The notes below the pieces were generated by a model. It made no database searches. It was not told the DNA's origin and was given only the letters and a program-made list of their open reading frames with translations. Shown one piece after another: positions 24,410-32,236 of a stretch of 64,000 bases of DNA. Each line of letters starts with the position of its first letter. Within the stretch, counting starts at the first letter, position 1. A program made the position numbers and the translations under genes. The DNA comes from Dermatobacter hominis (GTDB lineage: Bacteria; Actinomycetota; Acidimicrobiia; Acidimicrobiales; Microtrichaceae), in contig NZ_CP085840.1 in assembly GCF_020715685.1 (NCBI RefSeq), positions 2,728,001-2,792,000 on the forward strand, read 5' to 3'.

Positions 24410-25504
24410 TCAGGCGCCGGGGGGTGCCACGGCGTCGAGCGAGGCGTACTCGTCGGTCGTGTCGACCCAGTCCTCGTACTGGATGATGCCGATCTCGGTG
24501 AACTTCGTCCGCAGCCAGCCGTCGCCGGCGTCGAGGAGGCCGAGCTTCTTCGCGTTCGGGACGATCTTGGAGAACAGGATCGACTGGAACATCTCCTGGC
24601 CCGGGTTCGGCCGGCTCAGCATGAACTCGTGCACGGCCTTGGGGTCGGCGCCGAGCCGCTCCCAGACGTCGTGGAACATGAAGCGCTGCTGCAGGCGCAC
24701 CGCGGCCTCGAACGCGAACTCCTGGCGCTCGCGGATCTCGGCGGCGTCGAGGCCCTCGTAGAACTCCTTCAGCGAGAGGACGCCGAAGGCGACGTGACGG
24801 GCCTCGTCGCTCATCACGTAGCGGAGCAGCTGCTTGAGCAGCGGCTCGGTCGTCAGCATGTGCATGAAGCCGAAGGCGGCGAGGGCGAGGCCCTCGACCA
24901 TGATCTGCATGCCGAGGTAGGTGATGTCCCAGCGGCCGTCGACGATGATGTCGTCGAGCAGCGACCCGAGGTTCGGGTTGATCGGGTACATCCCGTTCGT
25001 CTTCTCCTGCAGGTAGCGGGCGAAGACCTCGACGTGGCGGGCCTCGTCCATCACCTGCGTGGCCGCGTAGTACTTGGCGTCGATCCACGGCACGGTGGCC
25101 GTGATCAGGCCGGTGCAGATCAGCGCGCCCTGCTCGCCGTGGAGGAACTGCGAGAGCATCGCCGTCTGGATCTCGGCCGACGCCTTCAGCCACTCCTTCT
25201 CGCCCCAGCTGCGCAGCGGCGACTCGGGATCGGTCTGCATGACGTTGAACCGCTCGTTCTGCGCCGCGGAGTCGGCGGCCACCTTCTCCTGGTCGACCTC
25301 GAGGTGCCACGGCAGGTCGTTGCCGTTCCACTGCGACGTCTTGGCCTTCTCGTACAGCTTCACGAGCGCGGTGCGGCTGCGCTCGTAGTCCCAGGTGAAG
25401 AGCACGTCGCTGTGCAGGTCGAGCTCGTGGACGATGGCGTCGACCAGCGCGGGGTCGCGCACCACGTACGGGTCGGCGGTGGGCTCGGTCTCGAAGGTCG
25501 TCAT
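24410..25504 (-). CDS. R2-like/ferritin-superfamily di-iron protein
   Basis: A 364-residue four-helix-bundle protein with two near-identical carboxylate/histidine motifs, DEARHVEVF (~151) and SDEARHVAFG (~231), plus single Glu motifs in HGEQGA (~121) and MVEGLA (~201): the E, ExxH, E, ExxH set of di-iron oxygenases. It is likely an oxidase or N-oxygenase (AurF/R2-like), substrate unknown. The ATG at 25504 overlaps the preceding TetR stop (ATGA), so the regulator and enzyme are co-translated and the TetR probably controls it. Confidence 0.8.
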   Translation of the reverse strand: MTTFETEPTADPYVVRDPALVDAIVHELDLHSDVLFTWDYERSRTALVKLYEKAKTSQWNGNDLPWHLEVDQEKVAADSAAQNERFNVMQTDPESPLRSWGEKEWLKASAEIQTAMLSQFLHGEQGALICTGLITATVPWIDAKYYAATQVMDEARHVEVFARYLQEKTNGMYPINPNLGSLLDDIIVDGRWDITYLGMQIMVEGLALAAFGFMHMLTTEPLLKQLLRYVMSDEARHVAFGVLSLKEFYEGLDAAEIRERQEFAFEAAVRLQQRFMFHDVWERLGADPKAVHEFMLSRPNPGQEMFQSILFSKIVPNAKKLGLLDAGDGWLRTKFTEIGIIQYEDWVDTTDEYASLDAVAPPGA

Positions 25505-26163
25505 GAGGGTTCCCCCTGTCTCGGTGCGGGCTGGGTGGGCCCGGTCTGGGTGGGTGCGGTCTGGACGTGTGCGGGTTCGGGCGTGAAGGCGCCGACGAGC
25601 CGGTCGATGAACGTGTTCCAGTCGGAGAGGTCGACGGCCGGGAGGTCGAGCTCGCTGACGAGCATCGAACCGAGTCCGAGCATGAGCATGAACCGGGCCG
25701 CGGCGGCCGACGAGACGTCGTCGGTGAGCTCGCCGGCGCGCTGCGCCTCGGCGAGCAGGGCGGCGATGCCCTCGGACCGCTCGGCCACGGCGCCGGTCAC
25801 GACCTCGGCCAGGCCGGGGTCCCGGCGTCCGGCGAGGAGCGCCTCGATGAGCAGCGTCCCCTCCTCGGGATCGCGGTGCAGCAGCCGGGCGCCCAGGGCG
25901 AGCAGCATGCCGGCGGTCCCGCCCGGCCCGTCGGTCCGGAACAGCGAGGCCGTGGCGCGCTCGCCGTTCATGCGGATGGCGTCGACCAGCAGCTCGGCCT
26001 TGCCGGAGTAGTGCGCGTAGATCGCACCGGTGGTGACCCCGGCCTCCTTGGCGATCAGCGAGACCGTCGCGCCCTCGTACCCCTTGAGCTCGAAGACGCG
26101 GACGGCGGCGTCGAGCAGCCGGCCCCGGGTCTCGTCGGCGGTCACGCCCGCGATGCGGCCCAC
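25501..26163 (-). CDS. TetR-family regulator of the R2-like gene
   Basis: A 220-residue TetR repressor-type protein: the N-terminal helix-turn-helix (LLDAAVRVFELKGYEGATV, then AGVTTGAIYAHYSGKAELL, ~16-65) is followed by a ligand-binding helical domain. The GTG at 26163 has AGGGGG nine bases upstream. A classic dyad lies 70 bp upstream (26234-26251), so autoregulation is likely, with the di-iron gene as co-regulated target. Confidence 0.88.
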   Translation of the reverse strand: MGRIAGVTADETRGRLLDAAVRVFELKGYEGATVSLIAKEAGVTTGAIYAHYSGKAELLVDAIRMNGERATASLFRTDGPGGTAGMLLALGARLLHRDPEEGTLLIEALLAGRRDPGLAEVVTGAVAERSEGIAALLAEAQRAGELTDDVSSAAAARFMLMLGLGSMLVSELDLPAVDLSDWNTFIDRLVGAFTPEPAHVQTAPTQTGPTQPAPRQGEPS

Positions 26164-26233
26164 GTCAGCACGCCCCCTGCGGTGCGCCCGACGGAGGGCG
26201 GGGTGGCTCGGTGGCGGCGACCATGCGTCGAGG

Positions 26234-26251
26234 ATAACGAATGGTCGTTAT
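26234..26251. promoter_or_regulatory. Dyad ATAACGA-4-TCGTTAT, likely TetR operator
   Basis: Perfect 7-bp arms with a 4-bp centre, AT-rich against the surrounding DNA, in the upstream region of the TetR gene. It differs entirely from the CCTGACC-type operators of the sulfur cluster. Confidence 0.65.
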
Positions 26252-26282
26252 TTTCGCAACGCTCGGCGGCCCGCCGCCCGGA

Positions 26283-26663
26283 TCAGCCCCGGTAGCGGTG
26301 GATGGGGAACGGGTACCCGAGCACCACGCAGTAGACGAACAGGGCGACGAGGGGCGCGGCGAGACCCAGCGCGCCGAGCACGACCCCGACGAGCGCCCGA
26401 TCGCGCTCCGAGGAGGGGAGACCGGTGCGGGAGCGGGCCACCCAGCCGCAGGCGATGGCGGCGATCGATCCCAGCAGCGGCAGGACGGGCAGGAGGCCGG
26501 CGACGCCGAGGGCGACCGACAACGTGCCCAAGCGATCCGGCCCGGCGGTGTCGCGGTCGTTGGAGGGGCTGTCGTTGGAGGGGCTGTCGTTGGAGGGGCT
26601 GTCGTGGGAGGTGTCGTCGCGGGCGGGTCGGGCGGCGGGAGCGGGTCCGATGGTCTGGTCCAT
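26283..26663 (-). CDS. Small membrane protein (DUF4190-like)
   Basis: Encodes 126 residues: a hydrophilic N terminus with three NDSPS-type repeats (residues ~19-35), then two paired membrane spans (~48-70 and ~88-112) separated by a charged loop, as in DUF4190 proteins. The function is unknown. The start is the ATG at 26663; the DNA repeat within it (26556-26610) is a 15-bp unit. Confidence 0.65.
   Translation of the reverse strand: MDQTIGPAPAARPARDDTSHDSPSNDSPSNDSPSNDRDTAGPDRLGTLSVALGVAGLLPVLPLLGSIAAIACGWVARSRTGLPSSERDRALVGVVLGALGLAAPLVALFVYCVVLGYPFPIHRYRG
26556..26610. repeat. 15-bp tandem repeat (3.7 copies) inside the DUF4190-like gene
   Basis: GTCGTTGGAGGGGCT at 26556-26570, 26571-26585 and 26586-26600, then a diverging partial copy. 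It is in frame and encodes the NDSPS repeats, so copy-number change would not disrupt the gene. Confidence 0.9.
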
Positions 26664-26792
26664 CGGTCGATCGTGGAGGGGTCCGCCCGCCGGCACATCG
26701 CCCCGGCGACGGATCGGTGCCGGCGTCGCCTCCTCCGATCGGACGACGCGGCGGTCCGCCCCGCGGCCGGTGACGTCCCGGTCACCTCCGGT

Positions 26793-26798
26793 TACCGT
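26793..26798 (+). promoter_or_regulatory. -10 TACCGT of sensor kinase (leaderless)
   Basis: TACCGT is followed by 6 bases and the GTG at 26805. No Shine-Dalgarno is present. It fixes the kinase start, which would otherwise be ambiguous because the frame stays open upstream. Confidence 0.55.
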
Positions 26799-26804
26799 CG
26801 CAGC

Positions 26805-27908
26805 GTGGAGGACCGGGTGGACGCGACGGACCTGGCGCTCGCGGCCGGGCTGACCGCGGTGCAGCTCGCCATGGTGGCCGTCGCCGCCGCGACCGGCGAC
26901 GGCACCGTGCCCGTCGGCGGCTTCGCGCTGCTCGGCGCCGCCACCGCCGTCCTGGCGCTGCGTCGGGTGGCCCCGCTCGCGACCTGGGCGGTGGCCGTGG
27001 CCTGCACCGCGGTCTACGGCCTGTTCCCGTGGGTCGACCCGCCCCTGTACGTCGGGGCGCTCGTCGCCCTTTTCAGCGCCGCCGCGCTCTGCCCGGAGCG
27101 CACCACCTGGTGGGTCGGCGCCGCCTCGCTGGCGCTCGCCGGCACGGCCTGGCTCGTCGACCCGGCGGAGACCGACCTCAACGACGTGCTCGCACCGCTG
27201 CTCGGCGTGTCGACGGCGTGGCTGGCGGGCCGTGCCCTCGCCCGCCAGCGGCAGGTGTCGGCGCTCCTGGTCGAGCGCGTGCGCACCGCACAGGTCGAGC
27301 AGGTGGCCGAACGGGACCGGGCCGTCGCCGAGGAGCGGCTCCGGATCACCCGGGAGCTCCACGACATCACGGCGCACCACGTGAGCGTGATCGCCGTGCA
27401 GGCAGAGGCGGCGACGAACGACCCCTCGCTCGCCCCGGCGGCGGTCGGCCCGATCGCCACCGAGGCCCGCGCCGCGCTGTCGGAGCTGCGACGCACGCTC
27501 GGCGTCCTGCGCGGCGACGAGCCCGGGGACCGCTCGCCGCACGACCGGCTGGAGGACCTCGAGGTGGTCGCCGGTGCGGCCCGGTCCACCGGGCTCGAGG
27601 TCGACATGGCGGTCACCGAGGGGTCCTCGGACCTGCCCGCGGACCTCCAGCTGACCGTGCACCGCATCGTCCAGGAAGCGGTCACGAACGTGATCCGCCA
27701 CTCGGGCGCCGACCGCGTCCGCATCGACGTCGCGGTCGACGCGGCGCGGGTCCGGATCGAGGTGGAGGACGACGGCCGCGGGCCGGGCGACGGCGACGGC
27801 AACGGCCTGCGGGGCATGCGGGAGCGGGCCGCGATGTACCACGGCAGCGCCGTGGTCGGCCCGGGCGACGCCGGGGGCACGCTCGTGCAGGTGGAGCTGC
27901 GGCGGTGA
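26805..27908 (+). CDS. NarL-type sensor histidine kinase
   Basis: A 367-residue membrane kinase. The N-terminal half has about four to five hydrophobic spans and no large extracellular domain. HisKA_3 follows with the phosphorylated histidine in RITRELHDITAHHVSV (~residue 186) and a HATPase domain (QEAVTNVIRHS; DDGRGPGDGDGNGLRGMRERA). The ligand is unknown; the sensor resembles intramembrane-sensing actinobacterial kinases. The GTG start fits the leaderless promoter. The response-regulator gene overlaps by 4 bases. Confidence 0.9.
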   Translation: MEDRVDATDLALAAGLTAVQLAMVAVAAATGDGTVPVGGFALLGAATAVLALRRVAPLATWAVAVACTAVYGLFPWVDPPLYVGALVALFSAAALCPERTTWWVGAASLALAGTAWLVDPAETDLNDVLAPLLGVSTAWLAGRALARQRQVSALLVERVRTAQVEQVAERDRAVAEERLRITRELHDITAHHVSVIAVQAEAATNDPSLAPAAVGPIATEARAALSELRRTLGVLRGDEPGDRSPHDRLEDLEVVAGAARSTGLEVDMAVTEGSSDLPADLQLTVHRIVQEAVTNVIRHSGADRVRIDVAVDAARVRIEVEDDGRGPGDGDGNGLRGMRERAAMYHGSAVVGPGDAGGTLVQVELRR

Positions 27909-28561
27909 CCACCGTCCTCGTCGTCGACGACCAGGAGCTGGTGCGGTCGGGGTTCCGGGCCATCCTCGACTCGGCCGAGGACCTCCGGGTCGTCGGCGAG
28001 GCGGCCGACGGGATCGACGCGGTCGCCGAGGCGGACCGGCTCCGGCCCGACGTGGTGCTCATGGACATCCGCATGCCGAGGCTCGACGGGATCGAGGCCA
28101 CGGCTCGCATCGTCGAGCACCTCGGGCCCACGACGCGGGTGCTGGTCCTCACGACCTTCGGGACCGAGGACCACGTGCTCGACGCCCTGCGGGCCGGCGC
28201 CAGCGGGTTCCTCCTGAAGGACGCCACGAGCGACGAGCTGGTCCGGGCGGTCCGCACGGTGGCGGCGGGCGACGCCCTCCTCGCGCCCGCCGTGACCCGG
28301 CACCTCGTCGACCGGCTGGCGGAGCCCCGCCGGCTCCCGCCCGGGCCCGAGTACCGCTCGCTCACCGACCGCGAGGTCGAGGTGCTCGGCCTGCTCGGGC
28401 GCGGGTGCTCGAACGCCGAGGTCGCGGAGGCGCTGACGATCAGCGAGACCACGGCCAAGACCCACGTCGCCAGCATCCTGTCGAAGCTCGGCGTCCGGGA
28501 CCGGGTGCACGCCGTGATCTACGTCTACGAGCACGGCCTCGACCGGCCCGACCGGTCCTGA
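27905..28561 (+). CDS. NarL/FixJ-family response regulator
   Basis: A 218-residue regulator: receiver domain (~1-120) with the DD pair VVDDQE, phospho-Asp in VVLMDIRMP (~55) and KD in LLKDATS (~105), then a LuxR-type HTH (~150-212; SLTDREVEVLGLLGRGCSNAEVA). It is phosphorylated by the overlapping kinase. Targets are unknown; the flanking genes give no clear hint. Confidence 0.93.
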   Translation: MTTVLVVDDQELVRSGFRAILDSAEDLRVVGEAADGIDAVAEADRLRPDVVLMDIRMPRLDGIEATARIVEHLGPTTRVLVLTTFGTEDHVLDALRAGASGFLLKDATSDELVRAVRTVAAGDALLAPAVTRHLVDRLAEPRRLPPGPEYRSLTDREVEVLGLLGRGCSNAEVAEALTISETTAKTHVASILSKLGVRDRVHAVIYVYEHGLDRPDRS

Positions 28562-28565
28562 GGAC

Positions 28566-28585
28566 CCGCCGGCGCGCTCCGGCGG
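28566..28585. terminator. Short hairpin between response regulator and SnoaL gene
   Basis: CCGCCGG/CCGGCGG arms around a 6-base loop in the 33-bp gap between convergent genes. Confidence 0.45.
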
Positions 28586-28594
28586 TCGCCCGGT

Positions 28595-29047
28595 TCAACT
28601 CTTGCCGTCGCCGGCGAAGGCGAGGACCTCGGCCCGACCGATCTGGCCGAGCAGCGACGCCGCGTCGAGGTAGATGCGCTCGTTCACGATCCGGTCGCCC
28701 TCGAAGAAGAACAGCGCCACCACCGGCACCCGGAACGACCGGCCCGTCGGCGCCATGCCGTAGAACTCGCCGAGGTTCGTCCCGAGGAGGTCGAACTCCG
28801 TGATCACGACGTCGTCGGCGAAGTGGTACCGCACGTTCTCGTGGCGCTGGTCGGGGAACGCCGTCCGCTGGGCCCGATAGTAGGCGAGCACCTCCTCGTC
28901 GCCGTCGTAGACCTGTCCGGTCGCCATGATCTCGTAGTGCGGCCGACCGCCGAACGTCCCGAGGCAGGCCGCCCAGTCGTGGTCGACCTCGGAGCGGAAG
29001 TGCTCGTCGAGCACCTCCAGCCGGCGGGCCTGCAGCTCGGTCGTCAT
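28595..29047 (-). CDS. SnoaL-like (NTF2-fold) protein
   Basis: Encodes 150 residues, NTF2-like cone fold (VLDEHFRSEVDHDWAACLGTF, RHENVRYHFADDVV, GRSFRVPVVALFFFEGDRIVNERIYLD). SnoaL-type proteins are small hydrolases, cyclases or isomerases, often of polyketides or steroids; here there is no pathway context. The ATG at 29047 is preceded by a GGGGGG stretch at suitable distance. Confidence 0.75.
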   Translation of the reverse strand: MTTELQARRLEVLDEHFRSEVDHDWAACLGTFGGRPHYEIMATGQVYDGDEEVLAYYRAQRTAFPDQRHENVRYHFADDVVITEFDLLGTNLGEFYGMAPTGRSFRVPVVALFFFEGDRIVNERIYLDAASLLGQIGRAEVLAFAGDGKS

Positions 29048-29232
29048 CGTCGGGTCCCCCCTGTGTCGCTGGCGACCAGTCAACACGTCGGCGGGCGGGC
29101 CGGCCGGACGTCGGCGCCCGTCGCGGCCGCGACGTCCCGATCGCCGGCCTCTCTCTCCCACGTCGGACCCTCGGTTGCGTAACCGAACGGACCTGTCTAC
29201 CGTGCGCCACCACCCGAGCGTCGGAGGAGCCG

Positions 29233-30030
29233 ATGGACTGGAACGAGGCGATCGCCGTGCGGCCGGACGGCGACCGGCGCTTCGCCGCCCACGTCGACGA
29301 GCAGTGGACGTCGCTGCAGGGCGTCCACGGCGGGGTCGTCGCCGCCCTGGCGCTGACCGCCACCGAGCGCGTGCTCGCCGACGAGGGCGTCGATCCCGCG
29401 ACCACGCTCCGGGCCGCGACGTTCGGCTACGTGAGCGGCAACGTCGTCGGCGACCTGGCCGTCGACGTCGAGATCGTCCGTCGGGGCCGCAAGCTCGTGA
29501 CCACCCACGCCCGCACCAGCCAGGACGGCAAGACCACCACCGTCGCCCGCTTCCACCACTCGCCACCGTGGGAGGCGATGGACTTCAGCGACGCCCCTCC
29601 CCCGCCGCCCCGGCACGAGGGCGCCGTGCGGCTGGACTGGGGCGACACCCCGGCGCACCTCAACAACGTCGAGACCTACCTGCACCCCGACACGTCGGTC
29701 TTCGCCGGCACCGAGCGGGCCGAGTGGATCGCGTGGAGCCGGCCGCTGCACGGCGGCACCTTCGACGCGGCGTGGCTGACCATGTTCGCCGACTACTTCC
29801 CGCCGGCGGTGTTCACCAAGGCCACCGAGCCGCAGCGTGCGGTCACGATCGAGTACGCGATCCAGATCCACGACGCGGCGCGGACCTGGACGCTGGCCGA
29901 CGACGAGCTCCTGTCGGCGCGGATGCACGCGTTCCACTCCCACGACGGCTTCGCCGTCGAGGACGGCTGGATCCACCTGCCCGACGGAACGCTGCTGGCC
30001 ACGACCCGCCAGACGCGGTTGGCCGGCTGA
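29233..30030 (+). CDS. Acyl-CoA thioesterase, TesB-like double hotdog
   Basis: A 265-residue thioesterase-family protein with two hotdog halves: LQGVHGGVVAALAL near the N terminus and a C-terminal half ending HLPDGTLLATTRQTRLAG. It likely hydrolyses medium- or long-chain acyl-CoA. A -10 (TACCGT, 29200-29205) and a Shine-Dalgarno GGAGGAG precede the ATG at 29233, so this gene is leadered. The catalytic Asp of E. coli TesB cannot be placed with confidence by eye. Confidence 0.82.
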   Translation: MDWNEAIAVRPDGDRRFAAHVDEQWTSLQGVHGGVVAALALTATERVLADEGVDPATTLRAATFGYVSGNVVGDLAVDVEIVRRGRKLVTTHARTSQDGKTTTVARFHHSPPWEAMDFSDAPPPPPRHEGAVRLDWGDTPAHLNNVETYLHPDTSVFAGTERAEWIAWSRPLHGGTFDAAWLTMFADYFPPAVFTKATEPQRAVTIEYAIQIHDAARTWTLADDELLSARMHAFHSHDGFAVEDGWIHLPDGTLLATTRQTRLAG

Positions 30031-30075
30031 CGCGGCGACCGGTGGGGGTGGCGGCGAACGGTCGGCGCGCGGGCG

Positions 30076-30249
30076 TCAGATCTCGTCGTCGCCGAACTCG
30101 ATCCGGCGGAACTCCTCGTCGGTCAGCTCGTCCTCGGGCGACCCCGTCGCCTCGTAGTCGCGGCGCTGTCCCCGGATGGCGGCCCAGGCGACCACGGCGA
30201 GCACGGCGGCGATGGCGAACAGTCCGATCCCGAGGAACATGCGCACCAT
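30076..30249 (-). CDS. Small single-span membrane protein, 57 residues
   Basis: The minus-strand frame from the ATG at 30249 to TGA at 30078-30076 encodes 57 residues: a membrane span at about residues 5-25, a short basic patch (RGQRRD), and a cytosolic acidic tail (LTDEEFRRIEFGDDEI) like those of short actinobacterial membrane proteins. Alternative starts are the GTG at 30246 and ATG at 30240. It sits in a 279-bp gap between the thioesterase and protease genes. Clear span-plus-acidic-tail architecture supports a real gene. Confidence 0.65.
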   Translation of the reverse strand: MVRMFLGIGLFAIAAVLAVVAWAAIRGQRRDYEATGSPEDELTDEEFRRIEFGDDEI

Positions 30250-30309
30250 CCGAGCACAACGGGGGACCCGGCGACCGGATGCCGACGCGCTGCGGCCGGC
30301 CCGCTCGGA

Positions 30310-31062
30310 TCAGGCGCAGGGCGCCGTGGCGTGGTCGGTCGCCCGGCCGATGACGTCGAGCGGGTAGGCCACGACCTCGTGGGTGACCGGATCGCGCGCC
30401 GCGACGAGGCCCACCGCACGCCCGGCCGCGTCGACCACGACGCCGCCCGAGATCCCCGGCACGGCCTCGACGTCGATCAGCAGCACGTCGGCCGTCCCGC
30501 CGTAGCCCTGGCGCGACTCGACCGCCCGCACGGTCCCCGTCCGGGCGGCGAAGCGGCCGTCGGGGTAGCCCGCGACGACCACCCTCGCTCCGACGATCGG
30601 TCGCGGGCCCGCCGCCAGCGGCTCCGCCCCGCCGTCGAGGAGCGCCTCGCCGTCGAGCTCCACCGCGTCGCGGCCGTCGACCAGTCCGCGCACCAGCACG
30701 ATCCGGTCGGCTCCGTCGACCGCGACCTCGGCCGCACCGGCGACGACGTGCTGGTTGGTCAGGCCGACGGTGCGCCCGCCCCGCTCGACGACCGTGGCGG
30801 TCGCCTGGCGCTCGACGCCGCACCCGCTCGCGCGGACGAGCCGGACGGCGCGCTGGAGCGCGGCCTCGACCTCGGGGGACGCCTCGCGCTCGAGGACCGC
30901 ACCGGCGACGCTCGCCACCGGTTGGCCGGCGGTGGTCCGGGCGTCGGCACGCCACCACGCCGCCAGTCCGGCTGCGGCGCACAGGAGCGCCGCAGCCAGG
31001 ACCGCGGCCCCCAACCGCCGTTCCGCCACGGAGAGAGGGAACCGCAGCGGGGTCGGTGCCAC
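30310..31062 (-). CDS. Trypsin-like serine protease, membrane-anchored
   Basis: Encodes 250 residues: an N-terminal membrane span (~18-37) with no large stalk, then a chymotrypsin-fold domain with His in GLTNQHVV (~100), a candidate catalytic Asp in the AVELDGEAL region (~135), and the nucleophile in GISGGVVVD (~207). Two cysteines (near residue ~80 and the penultimate residue) may be bridged outside the cell. It resembles MarP/S1C-type actinobacterial proteases without PDZ. The start is the GTG at 31062. Confidence 0.8.
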   Translation of the reverse strand: MAPTPLRFPLSVAERRLGAAVLAAALLCAAAGLAAWWRADARTTAGQPVASVAGAVLEREASPEVEAALQRAVRLVRASGCGVERQATATVVERGGRTVGLTNQHVVAGAAEVAVDGADRIVLVRGLVDGRDAVELDGEALLDGGAEPLAAGPRPIVGARVVVAGYPDGRFAARTGTVRAVESRQGYGGTADVLLIDVEAVPGISGGVVVDAAGRAVGLVAARDPVTHEVVAYPLDVIGRATDHATAPCA

Positions 31063-31102
31063 AAGTCACCGGGAACATCTGCCCGTCTGGGCTCAGAAGT
31101 CG

Positions 31103-31147
31103 TTGCATGATGCAAGCGCCCGTCGTATCGTCCATTGCATGATGCAA
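31103..31147. promoter_or_regulatory. Two copies of palindrome TTGCATGATGCAA flanking a leaderless promoter
   Basis: Identical 13-bp palindromes at 31103-31115 and 31135-31147, centres 32 bp apart (three helical turns). The first contains the likely -35 TTGCAT; the second covers the start codons of the GNAT gene. A protein bound to both would block transcription and initiation. Confidence 0.75.
31126..31131 (+). promoter_or_regulatory. -10 TATCGT of GNAT gene (leaderless)
   Basis: TTGCAT (31103-31108), 17-base spacer, TATCGT, then 7 bases to the ATG at 31139. Confidence 0.6.
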
Positions 31148-31729
31148 TTCGATCCGGTCCTCTCCGAGCTCACCGCCCTGGCGGAACGACGCCTGGCCGA
31201 TCCCCGACCGACGACGCGTCCCACCGTCCGACCCATCAGCGCCGACGACGCCCGCGCCCTCGCGGAGATGGCGCTGCGCTGCAGCCCCGACTCGCTGCGC
31301 CACCGCTTCCACGCCCCCGTCCAGCACCTCGACCCCGATCGCCTGGTGGCGCTCCTCCGCGGCGGCACCGTCGCCGAGACGCTCGTGGCCGACGTCGACG
31401 GCGCCATCGTCGGCATCGCCACGCTGCACCGCACGGGCGACGACATCGGCGAGATCGCCGTGCTGGTCGAGGACCACTGGCAGGCCGGCGGCCTCGGCTC
31501 GCGGCTCATCGCGCACCTCATGCGCCGGGCCGGCCAGCGCGGCATCACGACCATCGACGCGGACGTCCAGCGCGAGCAGGGGTTCGTCATCGACCGGCTC
31601 CTGCACGCTGTCGACGGCACCACCGTCACCTTCGACGGGCCCACCGCCACCGTCCACGTCCCCGTCCCTGCGGCACTGCAGGGCCACCCGGGCGCACCCG
31701 GCGGGGGCCCGGTGGCGACCGCCTCCTAG
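31139..31729 (+). CDS. GNAT-family N-acetyltransferase
   Basis: A 196-residue protein: short N-terminal helix, then one GNAT domain (~25-160) with VRPISADDARAL at its start and the acetyl-CoA pyrophosphate loop in DHWQAGGLGSRLI (~115-127; Q/R-x-x-G-x-G/A-like). The acceptor is unknown. The start is the ATG at 31139 (31142 is also possible), directly under the second operator palindrome, so it is probably strongly repressed. Its TAG stop forms part of the -10 of the next gene. Confidence 0.8.
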   Translation: MMQFDPVLSELTALAERRLADPRPTTRPTVRPISADDARALAEMALRCSPDSLRHRFHAPVQHLDPDRLVALLRGGTVAETLVADVDGAIVGIATLHRTGDDIGEIAVLVEDHWQAGGLGSRLIAHLMRRAGQRGITTIDADVQREQGFVIDRLLHAVDGTTVTFDGPTATVHVPVPAALQGHPGAPGGGPVATAS

Positions 31730-31732
31730 GCT
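31727..31732 (+). promoter_or_regulatory. -10 TAGGCT of HxlR gene (leaderless)
   Basis: TAGGCT begins with the stop codon of the GNAT gene and lies 6 bases before the GTG at 31739. Confidence 0.55.
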
Positions 31733-31738
31733 GGGACC

Positions 31739-32224
31739 GTGCGACGCGCCTCCTTCTCCGACATGCAGTGCTCGGTGGCCCAGTCGCTCGAGCAGATCGG
31801 CGAGTGGTGGACGCTCCTGATCATCCGCGACGCCCTGCTCGGCGTCCGCCGGTTCGAGGACTTCCGCAACCGCCTGGGCATCGCCAGCAACATCCTCACG
31901 AACCGCCTCGACGGCCTGGTCGCTGACGGCATCATGGCCCGGCGCGCCTACTCGGAGCACCCGCCGCGCGACGAGTACGTGCTCACCGACAAGGGCCGAG
32001 ACCTGTGGGCGGTGATGACCGCCATCCGCCAGTGGGGCGACAAGTGGGCGCTCGACCCGGACGAGCACCCGATCGTGCTCGTGCACGACGACTGCGGCCA
32101 GCAGTGCCAGGCGGTGCCCCACTGCAGCGAGTGCGGGGAGCCGCTCGAGATCCGCCACATCCACGTGGAGCCGGGGCCGAACGACTCGGACCCGTCGTTC
32201 ATCCCCCGCCGCGCCGCCCGCTGA
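31739..32224 (+). CDS. HxlR-family transcriptional regulator with Cys-rich tail
   Basis: Encodes 161 residues: a winged helix of the HxlR type (CSVAQSLEQIGEWWTLLIIRDALLG, then FRNRLGIASNILTNRLDGLV and EYVLTDKGRDL; ~10-105). A C-terminal extension has DDCGQQC and HCSECG, a possible zinc ribbon that could sense metal or redox. The GTG at 31739 fits a leaderless promoter. It lies next to the GNAT gene; whether it binds the TTGCATGATGCAA sites is unknown. Confidence 0.88.
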   Translation: MRRASFSDMQCSVAQSLEQIGEWWTLLIIRDALLGVRRFEDFRNRLGIASNILTNRLDGLVADGIMARRAYSEHPPRDEYVLTDKGRDLWAVMTAIRQWGDKWALDPDEHPIVLVHDDCGQQCQAVPHCSECGEPLEIRHIHVEPGPNDSDPSFIPRRAAR

Positions 32225-32236
32225 GAGCGGCTGCCG

